Shown: piece by piece, positions 44,125 through 54,055 of the stretch
Layout of the letters: every line of letters starts with the position of its first letter
Position numbering within the stretch: the first letter of the stretch is position 1
From: Ectobius pallidus
Taxonomy: Eukaryota > Arthropoda > Insecta > Blattodea > Ectobiidae
Direction of reading: 5' to 3'
DNA length: 64,000 nt
Assembly: GCA_964059195.1 (NCBI GenBank)
Contig: CAXKWD010000006.1
Coordinates: forward strand, 11,214,530-11,278,529
Made by a program: the position numbers and the translations under genes
Notes under the pieces: model-generated
What the model saw: only the letters and a program-made list of their open reading frames with translations
What the model was told of the DNA's origin: nothing
Databases searched by the model: none

Positions 44125-44991
44125 GGGCCCTATTTCATAAAAGTTACAATTTTACAGGTGACAGGTGACATACAATTGTTTTACAAGTTTACATTTTGAC
44201 AATTCCGTTTTTCATAAAAGCTGACAACTTTACATAAATGTCATGACAATTTTGTAGAATTGTATGACAATTTTACATATTGTTGTTTCTCAAAACTTTT
44301 GAGTTTACAGGTAAAAGTCTGACAAATATGTCAAATTTTAGGATACCTACCATTTATGAAACATTACTTTTTGTTGACATATTTACAAATTTACAAAAAA
44401 TGTAGAATTGTCATTACAGAAGTGACAGGCAATCTTTCATATGTAGGCTAAGTCAGCAGGTTATGTAAATGTGTGGCATAACTTGGCAAAGTGTTTTTTG
44501 TGATTTAAACTTTCTTGTTAATAAACTTGCTAAATTGTCTTGTTAATAATGAAAACTAGTAGTAGTGATATTGGTAGCAGTGAAAGTGATTAATAAATAG
44601 ACATGAGACCTCGCAGGGTTTTTAGGTTAGGGATTAACCTAACTTTCAATTTCAGTGACTTTTCATTAAAAGAGAAATATAAATCACTTATTTTCGATAG
44701 TAATAATTGATTGCTTAGGTATCACATTCAATGCTGAGATCGATTATCGCACGCGTATATGAGAGCCCTCTACAATGTACTAAAGTAATCTTTAGGTGAC
44801 ATAAAATTGTCGTGTTTATGAAAAGGGTTCTTTTAGTCTTGACAATTTACATTAATTTGCCTGTAATGTAAGGAAAAGTTGTAATATTTATGAAAAATAC
44901 AATTGTCATAACATATTGACAAATTTGTCAGATTTGACATAATTTTATTGTCGTATATGTCACACCTGTAGAGTTTTATGAAATAGGGCCC
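44125..44991. mobile_element. 867-bp GGGCCC-ended MITE-like element
   Basis: The ends GGGCCCTATTTCATAAAA and, inverted, GGGCCCTATTTCATAAAA are perfect for 18 bases and are followed by ACAGGTGACA-like words on both arms. The element is inserted 26 bases inside the GGGCCATTCC transposon. Interior TGACAATTTTAC/GTAAAATTGTCA-type words recur in both orientations, so it can fold extensively. No ORF. Duplication unclear (AG or none). Confidence 0.85.
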
Positions 44992-45697
44992 AGGACATGG
45001 ATTTCTAAAGATGAATCTAATTAGAAAGTAAAACCATATTTATGTAGGGGAAGGCTTATATTTCACAGGAATATTTTGTTTTTTGAAGATATATTTTATT
45101 TAGTGCAGTTAGGAACTCATGGAAAAAGAACCTCTTTTACACCAAGTATGTGACTGAATTTCTCCACCACTGTCATTGATAATTTTCTTCCAAATAAAGG
45201 TAAAAAACTTAACGATTAATCATAGAATTAGTATCTGGCATTCATTAAGATTCTTTAAATGCATTTATACATGTATTTTAAAAAGGTTTTATATATTTTA
45301 ATTAATAGTGGATGTTTCAGTGCATTAGGCATGTAATTCCTTCACGAAAATGGACAGTTTTCTCTGTTACTATTAAAGTAATGGCAGTAGGTGGGAGAAA
45401 ATTTGTATGCAAAGCTAGTTTTGCCTGCTTTACAACCAGACCATATCATTTGTTTCACAGGATTACATTTAAATCAATATTTAGGGTCGTGACGGAATTA
45501 CATAACCTGTTTCACACACTGAGCCTCTTACTAATAAACAGTGCTTAACATGAACTTAGTTAGTGTAAATTGAAAAAAAAAAAGGTATGTAATACTAAAA
45601 TAAGAATAATAGGCATACTGGAACTTTATTAGGCACAGAAAATTATCTGTAATATTTTATTGGTTTATTTGGAGTATCAATTTCTTCAGTGACCGCC

Positions 45698-46860
45698 ATG
45701 GGTAAAACAGCATCAGAACATCAGCGTGAGTGCAGGAAAAGAAAAAAGAATGCAGGATTACATGAAGAAATGAAAAAGACAGAGAGCAGAAAGCAATTAA
45801 AAAAAGCATCTATGAACCATCTTCAACTCAATAACTAAGATGACTACAGTGTTTTGCAGATGACAAACAATTAGTCCTTCTCCTGCTTAGATACACAGTC
45901 CAATCAGAGGTGGCGAGATGGAGGGGAGACTCTTACTGTTGGCAACACTTCGTTTGCTCTTACACTTGATTGGCGGTGAAGGAAATTGCTTCTCATTTGA
46001 AAAACACTGTAATTACATAGCAGTCCAGAAATTGAAAAGTAAGAAAAAAGAAGAACGTAGAAATACTGTAGAAGTTCCCTCAACTAGTGGCCATTTTGCT
46101 TTACCACATTTTCCATACAAATCAAGACAATCCTTTTGAAAAGCTGTGAAAAAGGCTCTGAATGGTCTCTCCGCAAGTCCACGAAAGTGCTCATCTGTGG
46201 TCAAGCATTTAACCAAGGATTTAACTCCAATTACAAACAAAACTGAAAACCTCAATCACTAGGTTGTCAAACTGTACTAGCCCTTTTCAATCTTGATCAT
46301 ATGAGTTGGATGTGCCCAGGAAGTAAAGATTTTATATATAAAATAAAAGAGAATCTAGAAAGACTGAAGTCCAAAAAAGGTACATGTTGATGACTCTGAA
46401 AGAAGCAAATGCCTTATTCTCTGATACTCATACCAAAATAAGTGTGGATTTCTTTATTTTGCAGTTTGCAAAGGTTATGAAAGATGGAATAAAGTCAAAG
46501 GCGTTTCACATTTCGGAGACATTCATCATGTTAGAATAATTGATCTGTACAAAATTTCTACCAAACTGTACAAATCCAAAGAATATTGCGATAGCCTATA
46601 CATTATTTCATAAGTGTAACTGATAAACAGCAAGATCATTCCGATGAAGGGCAGGTATATACAATTGTGATTTTGTGCATGCCACTTATGCTGGGAAAAA
46701 GCAAACATGTTTTTTGTAGCTCAAATAACCTCCACAGATCCACACAATGATATGTTTGAAGTTCTTAAAGATGATGAAGGAATTAGCTTTATATTTCATG
46801 GACAAAAAAATAGATGTTGGTTACATGCCAGTAAAAAAGGAAAAAAAAGTGAAGTGTTCC
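45698..46860 (+). pseudogene. decayed ORF of the GGGCCATTCC transposon
   Basis: Fragments on the plus strand in order are MGKTASEHQRECRKRKKNAG (ORF 45698-45838), YKSRQSF, stop, KAVKKALNGLSASPRKCSSV (about 46113-46225), LMTLKEANALFSDTHTKISV (about 46384-46445) and FFVAQITSTDPHNDMFEVL (46713-46770). The same order (basic helix, K-x-LP-SPRK-x-x-VV block, TLKEA-x-ALF, a C-terminal beta-rich F-VAQ-x-x segment) is familiar from long uncharacterised proteins in repeat-rich animal genomes. That recollection is from memory and unverified. Stops and shifts show it is dead. Confidence 0.6.
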
Positions 46861-46861
46861 C

Positions 46862-47060
46862 TATTAAAGGCCATGGAGGCCCAGAGGGTTCCAGGATGTT
46901 GAGGCTCCCAGATTTTTAAACAATCGGCACATGAAAGTGGTAAAGTTGTCAGCCTTATGCACTGGCCGCCTTTACCCCCAGGATTGCTCCTGGTACTAGT
47001 TTCTGTTAGAGGCTGAGTCGACCCCAGGGCAATAGTGCCATATGCCAGTGACCTGCAGAA
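46862..47060 (-). repeat. SINE body, copy of the 62.5 kb family
   Basis: The minus strand matches 62565-62752: GCACTATTGCCCTGGGGTC, ACTCAGCCTCTAACAGAAAC, GGCCAGTGCATAAGGCTGAC, CCACTTTCATGTGC and the 3' word CATGGCCTTTAATAGGG. The tRNA-like head seen in the other copy is not evident here, so the copy is 5'-truncated. Confidence 0.82.
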
Positions 47061-47740
47061 ATTACCTGAACAACCAGTATTTCAAATAAGAGGATGTCGT
47101 AGTCATGTTTCCACCAAAGTGTCATGGGTGAATAATGTTAAACAAGCCAGATACTGAAAATAATTATATATTTAAATATTCTTTATATATATCCAACCTG
47201 TTCCTATTTTATTTTGTTTAATAATGTTAAAAACTCATTTAAGTGTTAATTAGTTATAGACAGTCTACAATCTTAATGAATGGTATGAGTACTGTTCAAT
47301 TACACAAATTTTAATTTCACAGGAAAATTTGAAATTCCGTCACGTAATTCCGTCACACTCATTCATTCGTTAATGGTATCTAAATAAAAATATGTAATTA
47401 GTTTAGAATTTAATCACATAAACTACAGCTCTTCTAGTTTAGAATGATATGTAAATAAAGTTCCTCAATCCTTAGAGTTCACAGAGTTTCAGAAGGTTTC
47501 ACGCTATGGTTTGTATGTGGTTGACTTTTTGTAATTTCGTCACAAATATTAAAAACATTTTTTCCCTTCTAAAAATTGTTTAAATCCAGTAAACTTATAT
47601 ATGCCTAGAAGCGTCCATACATCACCTATCAACACACAAAGAATCACTTTCTCTCATAAACACAGCTCAACATATCTGTAAGGACTATGGCGAAAAAGAC
47701 ATGCACTTTGTAATTCCGTCACAAATGGAATGGCCCTAAT

Positions 47741-48102
47741 ATTATTTAGCCTATAGGAATACATTTCTCTGCAATATTTATAAAGTGACTATTAAAAGCA
47801 TTTGTAATGTCTGATAAATGATCTAGTTTTATGTCTTGGTATATTAATGATGTACAATCATTGTTTCCCTTTGTTCTCCCTGTTTCGTTTTTTATTATAT
47901 TCCATACAGTCTTAACTTTATTATTTGATTTATCAATTACTTGTGAAAAATGCCTGTACTTTTTGCTTCTTTGATTACTTTCTTCAGTATGTTGCAATAC
48001 TTTTTATAGTATTCCTTATGAGTTTGGTTGTTACTGGTTCTATATTTTAGGTAGAGCTCTCTTTTGTTTGCACATGATATTTTAATACCAGCAGTTAACC
48101 AT
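47741..48102 (-). pseudogene. LINE C linker segment
   Basis: Minus-strand codons WLTAGIKISCANKRELYLKY, HKEYYKKYCNILKKVIKEAK, then a shift and VIDKSNNKVKTVWNIIKNET, FNSHFINIAEKCIPIG. This is the region between endonuclease and RT. It fits 51418 upstream (N-x-W-LTAG) and 44094 downstream. Confidence 0.82.
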
Positions 48103-48525
48103 GCACTCAATGCACTCAATGTGGCAGTGAATGAAAGCCCAGCCACTTGGGTTGAAGCGGTAAAAAAAATGAGGAAGAGAGTTGACAAACCAATACTATA
48201 TGGCACGAAGATAGTGAATGAAATAAAAGCAGTGGCTAAGCCTATAAAGAAAAAAGCTATATTCTTAAGTAGGCTGGAACCGGACACCACCGCCAGTTCC
48301 ATAACAAATCTGGTTATTCAAACTTTTACCAGTGCACGTGTCACGAAACTTAAGACCAAACATGATTCATACGCCTCCTTCCATATTGAATTGGAGGAAG
48401 GCGACTTTCTGAACGCGTTTAAAGCCGATATTTGGCCTGATGGCTGTCTCTTAACGGAATTCTTTGGAAGACTTAGACCTACACAAATCTTAAATGGCAG
48501 TGTTGCTGAAACATCTTCAGAGTGA
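48103..48525 (+). CDS. LINE B ORF1, C-terminal part
   Basis: About 140 codons ending at 48525. AIFLSRLEPDTTASSITNLV resembles the start of an RNA-recognition-like fold seen in LINE ORF1 proteins, and DIWPDGCLLTEFFGRLR the closing W-P-x-G motif found there. The open frame begins upstream in LINE C sequence (48064), so the true start codon is lost by 5' truncation at about 48103. ORF1 proteins bind element RNA and form particles with ORF2p. ORF2 starts 45 bases downstream in the same frame register after a stop. Confidence 0.65.
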   Translation, partial: ALNALNVAVNESPATWVEAVKKMRKRVDKPILYGTKIVNEIKAVAKPIKKKAIFLSRLEPDTTASSITNLVIQTFTSARVTKLKTKHDSYASFHIELEEGDFLNAFKADIWPDGCLLTEFFGRLRPTQILNGSVAETSSE

Positions 48526-48570
48526 CTAGGTTACCCGTCGTGCCCAAAATCTCTTACAAATCAAGTAGAT

Positions 48571-51330
48571 ATGATGTTTTGTAATATTCAGAGTTTAGAA
48601 TATAAAATCCCTGAACTCGAAATGATACTTAGGTCTGTGAACTTCAGTGTGCTGTGCTTCTCCGAACACTGGTTAGAAGCTGGTAACCTAAAACTTTTAA
48701 GTATAAGTGGCTATACTTTAGCTAGTGCCTTTTGTCGCACAAATATAAAACATGGCGGTGTTGCAATATACATTTCAACAGAATTGGCGGCCTTCCAGAA
48801 AGAAATAGATGTAACTAACTACTGCCTTGATCTACATCATGAGTTCGCATGTATCGCCTTATCCCATGTGAATGTGATTATCATAGGAGCCTATAGGTCC
48901 CCTAGCGGGGACATTGATCTGTTCTCTAGAGCGCTTGAACTACTCATTCTTTCCATAAGCAGCAAGCGAAATAAATATTTTACTGTGTTGGGTGGTGATT
49001 TTAACATAGATGTGCTTAAGAAGGACAAGAGAGCTGTGGACTTTGAAAATTTGCTTAAGTCTCTTGACTTATACCTTGTCAACAGTCAGCCCACTAGATA
49101 CGAAGCTTGCCTAGACAATGTAGCTACAGATCTGAAACAAGATAAGTTTAAAACTGAAGTACGATCGTTTGCCATAAGTGACCATGATGCCCTGTGTTTT
49201 AGTGTCGTTCAAGATACAGCAAACGGTGACTCAATATTTATGAAATCCAATAACAGGATTGTAAGATTCATTACACCGGAGAATATACATGCCTTCATGG
49301 AAATGCTGGACAATACAAACTGGTGTGGTATTCTGCTGGCTGACAACGCTGAAGTGAATTTCAATTTATTTTTTGATCATTTCGTAAGACTGTTTGAACA
49401 TTGTTTCCCCAACAAAGTTATCATCCAGAAAAATGATAATAAAAAACCTCTTATAAAATGGTATAATGACTCTCTACATATCAAGAAAAATTGGGTATTA
49501 TTGGCATATAGCCTCTTCAAAAGTAACAGGACATTAGAATCCAAGAATATCTACATAGCACTTAGAAAAGAATATAGACGTGAGCTAAATAAAGCAAAGT
49601 TTGACTCTAACGCCCGCTTTATCGAATTGGCTCCAAACAGGTGTTCTGCCGCTTGGCAAGTGATCCGTGGTGAATCAAGACAGCCACCACCAAGGACTAA
49701 CTCCCTAAGCCCTGATGAGTTTAATAATTTTTTTGTGGATTCTGTTCAGGAAGCTCGCCTTAATATCAGCACTCCACACGTAACTGCTCAACAATTGCTG
49801 GGTATAATACCAAGACCCGACTGCCGATTCGAATGGAAAACGATAACCTGTCAAGACGTTTTAACAGTTGTACATAGAATGAAAAATTCAACTAGTAAGG
49901 ACATTTATTCAATGTCAGCTAACCTGATAAAACAATTAATAAACTATATTTTGACACCATTGACCATCTGCATAAACATGTGTTTCAGGGAAGGGGTTTT
50001 CCCCTCAAAAATGAAGCTGTCAAAAACCATCCCTATCTACAAAAAGGGTAGCAGGGATTTGGCCATGAACTATAGGCCTATTTCAATTTTACCAGTATTC
50101 TCCAAAATAATTGAATCCCTCATGAAATTACAACTTTACAATTATTTCGAGGAAAATAACTTATTTGCAGCAGTACAATATGGCTTTAGATCAGGTCTAT
50201 CTACCATTGATGCTGTCGACAAGGTAGTCAGCGAAATTCTAACCGGCTTTGAGACTGGTGGCCTCACTGGGGTCACTATGTGCGACCTCAGCAAGGCATT
50301 TGATACTATCGACCACGAAGTTCTTCTTGATAAACTGAGATTTTACGGTGTCAATGATGTATCGCTACTAAGATCATACCTGAGTGGCCGTAAACAGCTT
50401 GTTTATATCGATGGTCATTATTCCCAGGCAAGACTTGTAGAATATGGAGTCCCACAAGGTTCCGTGTTGGGACCCTTGCTTTTCATCATAATGATGAATG
50501 ATATTAGTGTTGATGGTAATGTGGTGTGCTATGCGGATGATACTACGTTGATTAAAGTTAAGGACTCAAGACAGGAACTCCTGGAAGCTATGGCTCACTC
50601 ACTTGAGGAAGTCTCCATATGGTTTAGTGCAAACTACCTTCAACTAAATAATGATAAGACCCAGTCAATAACCTTTTCTTTGAAAAATCTGCAATTCGAG
50701 GTGGAAAGTGTCAAGCTGTTGGGAATTATGCTGGATTGTAAATTAACTTGGGGTGCCCACATTGCCCTAGTTTGTGGTAGGCTGTCAAGAGTTATCTGCC
50801 TAATAAGGCGACTTAAGAGCTGTGTCCATAAGAACTATGTGAGAGTGTGTTATTTTGGTTTCTTTCAAAGCATAATATTGTATGGACTCACCCTGTGGGG
50901 TGCAGCAACAGAGGTCAAAAAAATCCTTATGCTACAGAAAAAAGCTATAAGACTAATTGCCGACGCTGGATACGATGAACACTGCAAACCAATATTTATG
51001 AGTGAGAAAATTATGACAGTATACAGTTTATATACATATGTATGTCTGGTAGAAGTGCGGACCGAACTAGACTCACTCCCATGTAGATCAAACACACATT
51101 TGTATAATACAAGAGGTAGTGGTATGTTGGAAGTGCCTTATTCCAGGCTGACTAGGGTAAAGAAGACACACTTAAAACTAAAGATGTTTAACTCACTTCC
51201 GCACATGGTCAGGAACTTGTCTCTGGCTAAGTTTAAAAAGTGTGCGTGGAACCTCCTTGTGTCTTCACCTCTATATTCTATTAATGAATTTTTTGAAATA
51301 CCCACTGTAACAGTGTCTAGTTTCTTTTAA
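48571..51330 (+). CDS. LINE B ORF2: endonuclease-reverse transcriptase, intact
   Basis: This is a 919-codon open frame. An AP-like endonuclease occupies residues 1-215 (CNIQS near 5, SEHWLE near 32, GGVAIYI, YRSPSGD, GGDFNIDVL near 142, ISDHDAL near 205). A linker to about 430 includes IKWYNDSLHIKKNW and FDSNARFIE. The RT follows (TIPIYKKGSRD, NYRPISILPVF, GFRSGLSTIDAVDK, LSKAFDTIDHEVLL, GVPQGSVLGPLLF, CYADDTTL) with both catalytic aspartates. The C-terminal domain has WGA, LQKKAIRLIAD, HCKPIF, LYNTRGSG and SPLYSINEFFE. All nuclease and polymerase motifs needed for target-primed reverse transcription appear present. No frame lesion was seen, so the protein could be functional if expressed. 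Clade judged CR1/L2-like. Confidence 0.92.
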   Translation: MMFCNIQSLEYKIPELEMILRSVNFSVLCFSEHWLEAGNLKLLSISGYTLASAFCRTNIKHGGVAIYISTELAAFQKEIDVTNYCLDLHHEFACIALSHVNVIIIGAYRSPSGDIDLFSRALELLILSISSKRNKYFTVLGGDFNIDVLKKDKRAVDFENLLKSLDLYLVNSQPTRYEACLDNVATDLKQDKFKTEVRSFAISDHDALCFSVVQDTANGDSIFMKSNNRIVRFITPENIHAFMEMLDNTNWCGILLADNAEVNFNLFFDHFVRLFEHCFPNKVIIQKNDNKKPLIKWYNDSLHIKKNWVLLAYSLFKSNRTLESKNIYIALRKEYRRELNKAKFDSNARFIELAPNRCSAAWQVIRGESRQPPPRTNSLSPDEFNNFFVDSVQEARLNISTPHVTAQQLLGIIPRPDCRFEWKTITCQDVLTVVHRMKNSTSKDIYSMSANLIKQLINYILTPLTICINMCFREGVFPSKMKLSKTIPIYKKGSRDLAMNYRPISILPVFSKIIESLMKLQLYNYFEENNLFAAVQYGFRSGLSTIDAVDKVVSEILTGFETGGLTGVTMCDLSKAFDTIDHEVLLDKLRFYGVNDVSLLRSYLSGRKQLVYIDGHYSQARLVEYGVPQGSVLGPLLFIIMMNDISVDGNVVCYADDTTLIKVKDSRQELLEAMAHSLEEVSIWFSANYLQLNNDKTQSITFSLKNLQFEVESVKLLGIMLDCKLTWGAHIALVCGRLSRVICLIRRLKSCVHKNYVRVCYFGFFQSIILYGLTLWGAATEVKKILMLQKKAIRLIADAGYDEHCKPIFMSEKIMTVYSLYTYVCLVEVRTELDSLPCRSNTHLYNTRGSGMLEVPYSRLTRVKKTHLKLKMFNSLPHMVRNLSLAKFKKCAWNLLVSSPLYSINEFFEIPTVTVSSFF

Positions 51331-51379
51331 ATTAATTTGACGAAACCTACACATGATAAATGTTTTTTAAGGTTAATAA

Positions 51380-51415
51380 ATATTCTTATTCTTATTCTTA
51401 TTCTTATTCTTATTA
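51380..51415 (+). repeat. (TTATTC)n LINE tail
   Basis: Five to six hexamers close the LINE B copy. The truncated copy carries the same repeat (inverted) at 7131-7160, so the hexamer is the family's 3' terminus and not a poly(A) tract. Confidence 0.9.
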
Positions 51416-51417
51416 TT

Positions 51418-52700
51418 CCTTGAATTAGGTAAATTAGCAGTTTTCTTTTTTGGAAAATGTGCCTCAAAATGTCGTGACACTATGTTTAGGAATTCACTTA
51501 ATTTACTAACTTATCTACTTTGTCATAGGATAACATAGATTCCCAGTTTTCATTCGCAAGATCGTGTTTGAAATTTAAAATTGAATCGTCATTCATTACT
51601 CTACTCATATTGCTATGAGCATGTTTACTGTTCGAATTTATTTTAATATTGTTCAGCACTAACATTTGTGCATCATGATCTGATAATCCATTTGATATTG
51701 GAAATACTTTAAAATTAAAATGTTTTTCTATATCTATGAATATATTATAATAATAAATTAAGAAGAGCGCACAATGTGCAGTTGGGACATGACTTAGTTC
51801 TTGGTGCAGAACTTCACTAATGTTTCTTGGCGGAGTCTGCAGTTCATCGCATGATATCTCCCACACTCAGAGCCACATCTCTCACAGACACAGTCCATGC
51901 TGGGTTCATGAAAATTCTTTATGCAACACAGTCTGTGATGGAAGCCATGCACAGCAAATCTCGTCACTATGTGCCGCAATGAATGAATATATTATCTATT
52001 GTTGTTTGGGAGTCGTTCTGAATTCTCGTTGGAAAGTTTACTATGAAATCTAGATTATAGCTACCCAATAAAGATATCAGTCTGATCTTCTTCTCACTAT
52101 CAATTGAGAAATCTACATTAAAGCCCCCACACAGTATAATATTTACATTAGTACTATACAGTGAATTAAGAACCCTTTCTAACTGATTTACAAAATAATT
52201 GAAATTACCTGATGGTGCCCTGTAAATGGTTAGTATTACAAATGTATCATTGTCAAAATCCAATCTGGCTGAACAACATTCAAAATCCTGTTCTATACAG
52301 AAAGAACTTGTGTCTATATCACTGAAATGTAAGTTTCTTTTGATAAATATACTCACACCTCCACATTTTATGGAATGTCTACAAAATTTTGAACATAGTG
52401 AAAAGTCATCAATTTTTAATTGTTCCAGATCTGTTTCTGCACAGTGGTGTTCCGTTAGACAAATAACTTGAATTTCCTGTTTTCTAGAATTAATTGTATC
52501 CTGAATGGCTAAGTTAAATTCTTCAATTTTATTTTCAAGCCCCCTTATGTTTTGATGAAATACTGCAAATGATTTATTATTTCTAGCTATAGGCCTTAGT
52601 GTATTACTATTATTGACTTGAGATATCCATATAGGCCTAAGCTGTTGGATTCTTTCACTTAGATTCCCCCTAAAAAACGAGTCGAGCCACCATCTATGAC
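51418..52700 (-). pseudogene. LINE C endonuclease domain
   Basis: Minus-strand order is FAVFHQNIRGLENKIEEFNL (about 52575-52515), VICLTEHHCAETDLEQLKID, CGGVSIFIKRNLHF, ILTIYRAPSGNFNYFVNQLE, IILCGGFNVDFSID, FPTRIQNDSQTTIDNIFI, the retro-insert at 51749-51982, then HFNFKVFPISNGLSDHDAQM and a downstream helix. These are the catalytic blocks of an AP-type endonuclease, with GGFN replacing the usual GDFN (the aspartate position is glycine here), a sign of decay. The ORF1 region was not found upstream. Confidence 0.85.
51749..51982 (-). mobile_element. 234-bp retro-insert with 13-bp duplication
   Basis: ATGAATATATTAT is repeated exactly at 51736-51748 and 51983-51995. The insert ends on its sense (minus) strand in an ATT-type tail. 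It carries a short frame with CVCERCGSECGRYHAMNC, a cysteine-histidine cluster. It interrupts the endonuclease ORF of LINE C. It could be a SINE or the 3' end of a longer element; no tRNA-like head was seen. Confidence 0.8.
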
Positions 52701-52720
52701 AGGAATAGGCCTGTTACAAT

Positions 52721-53079
52721 CTAGTACATTACACTTCAGCTCCTCTGCAACCAGTGCTGCCAGTGTCTTCTGTCACTAAACTAGAATTTCAGGAGAATTC
52801 ATAATGCCCTGCTAAATTAATATCACTGTTCATAAGCAATGTACAAGAAGCGTCTTGTTGGTCAACCTCCTCGCTGAGAAACAAAAAAAAACATCACCTG
52901 TCCGTGGAAACCTGTGCACATTGCGAGATGGGCCCCTACATTGCGACTGCCCATTTTTGTGAAGTCATTTTTAGGTCCTATGTCAGCAGTAACTTATACA
53001 TACAGTATAGGCTCAGTGATACAGAGACATCTAGGTGGCAAAGGCGGAACTACTAGCAACGTCTAAAATCAGGAAATTC
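52721..53079. other. spacer, nothing recognised
   Basis: About 360 bases at the 5' side of LINE C, possibly including its 5' untranslated region. No ORF1-like frame or terminal repeat was seen. Confidence 0.4.
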
Positions 53080-53320
53080 CGCCCCCCCCTTCTCTTTCTT
53101 TGGGACATATTCTTATCATACAAATTTATGCACGTAATGGGATTTGAACATGAAACTGCAAGCATGATAGCCAGTCATCTTAACTACTACGCCATTGAGT
53201 AATAGGTGAAGTGGTGTGAAGCAAGAATTCATCTAGGCCTATTTAAATTTAGAGAGCTACATGAAATAGCAGAGATTGATAATTTCTTATTAATTGTAAT
53301 TGTGGGCGAAAACCAAATAC
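53080..53320 (-). repeat. tRNA-related SINE-like repeat, copy 2
   Basis: Shares with 28030-28210 the A-box-like ATGGCGTAGTAGTTAAGATG and B-box-like ATGTTCAAATCCC on the minus strand, plus the adjoining GAGAGCTACATGAAATAGC and TTGATAATTTCTTATTAATT. The two copies have diverged considerably. Confidence 0.7.
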
Positions 53321-53780
53321 TTGCCTCACTCTGGCTCTCCTTCCACTCTCCGCTGCACGTTGCTATGGCGATGGCCGCTTCCCCTACCTCCCCTATCTGG
53401 CCACTTGCCTGCAGCCTTTCCCCTGTCAAGGCCGGCCGGCCTCGCAATGTTCTCAACAGTGGTAATGCAGCTCATTTTTGTGCGCATGTTATACTGTGCT
53501 ACTAAATGTAAGAATATATTCAATTCAATTGAAATACAGTCATAATAAAAAATAAAAATAAAAAAGACTCTTGCGCCAAACATAATATTTCACAATTATG
53601 AAAAACACTGTATTATAATATAAAATACGACTAAATTGATGCAGGAAAATTCTCTTGCACCAACACAGCTCTTTTTATAGCTATGCTAACAAAACATTAA
53701 AGACCCTTTTGCTAAAACTCTCTTCTCATGTATTCAAGCTCTCTAAACTCAAATAGATCAATTTTCTCTTCACTGTTCAG
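53321..53780. other. GC-richer then AT-rich spacer
   Basis: 53330-53465 is GC-rich (GGCCGGCCGGCC present), in contrast with its surroundings, and is open in several frames, which is a composition effect. No protein family was recognised. From 53500 it is AT-rich. Confidence 0.4.
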
Positions 53781-53784
53781 CAAT

Positions 53785-53860
53785 CACTCATGGCATAGTG
53801 GTTAAGGCTCCTAGCTACGATGCTAGGGGTTCCGCGTTTGAATACCACTCAATCCAAAAT
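53785..53860 (+). repeat. tRNA-like SINE head
   Basis: CATGGCATAGTGGTTAAGGC (A-box-like) and GCGTTTGAATACC (B-box-like) are spaced as in a tRNA gene, but acceptor pairing is not convincing. Probably the head of a SINE on the plus strand. Confidence 0.5.
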
Positions 53861-54055
53861 TTACGGTTAGGAATAAAATTCCTCCCAAATTGTTGTTTTC
53901 TTGTCGTACAACTCTCTTAGGACCTCCTGATATGCCGGTGTTGCTGGAAGTAGTAATTTTAATCTCAAATCTTCTATATAAAAAGTTTCCTTGGAAAGTT
54001 CGTAGACAAGTCGCGATCATGTGTACTTGGAGAGGGAAAGTACTTTCTTCAAATA

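Larger units (their letters stand above)
44099..47736 (+). mobile_element. 3.6 kb GGGCCATTCC-ended DNA transposon with TAAT duplication
   Basis: Both ends read GGGCCATTCCA inward, and TAAT stands on each side (44095-44098, 47737-47740). The element lies in LINE C, whose two parts meet there. TAATTCCGTCAC words occur near the right end (47333, 47344, 47711; TAATTTCGTCAC at 47531) and inverted at 45487. Coding relics on the plus strand (45698-46860) resemble a transposon-associated protein family with an N-terminal basic R-x-RRK region. The 4-bp duplication would suit Sola-type elements, but the superfamily is not settled. Nested inside are an 867-bp MITE and a SINE. Confidence 0.82.
48103..51417 (+). 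mobile_element. LINE B, 3.3 kb copy with intact ORF2
   Basis: This plus-strand LINE was inserted into LINE C at the codons before W-LTAGIK. It contains the 3' part of ORF1, a complete ORF2, a short 3' UTR and a TTATTC-repeat tail (51380-51415). A second, 5'-truncated copy is at 7131-14555. The high similarity of the two copies and the open ORF2 indicate recent activity of this family. It is truncated within ORF1, and no clear target duplication is visible. Confidence 0.9.
42430..52720 (-). mobile_element. LINE C, near full-length ORF2 spread over 10 kb by insertions
   Basis: Segments of one minus-strand LINE occur in order: endonuclease (52700-51983 and 51735-51418), linker (48102-47741) and RT plus C-terminus (44094-42468). 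They are separated by a 234-bp retro-insert, a LINE B copy (48103-51417) and a DNA transposon (44099-47736). The order and fit of the broken ends show a single original copy. Small lesions elsewhere (a 17-bp duplication in RT, frameshifts) add to the damage. Confidence 0.85.

Noticed and set aside
46707..46919. An independent host gene
   Set aside because: The first part fits the last block of the GGGCCATTCC transposon protein and the rest runs into a SINE.
53206..53583. Overlapping ORFs on both strands in the GC-rich patch
   Set aside because: Open in several frames at once because of base composition; no conserved motif.
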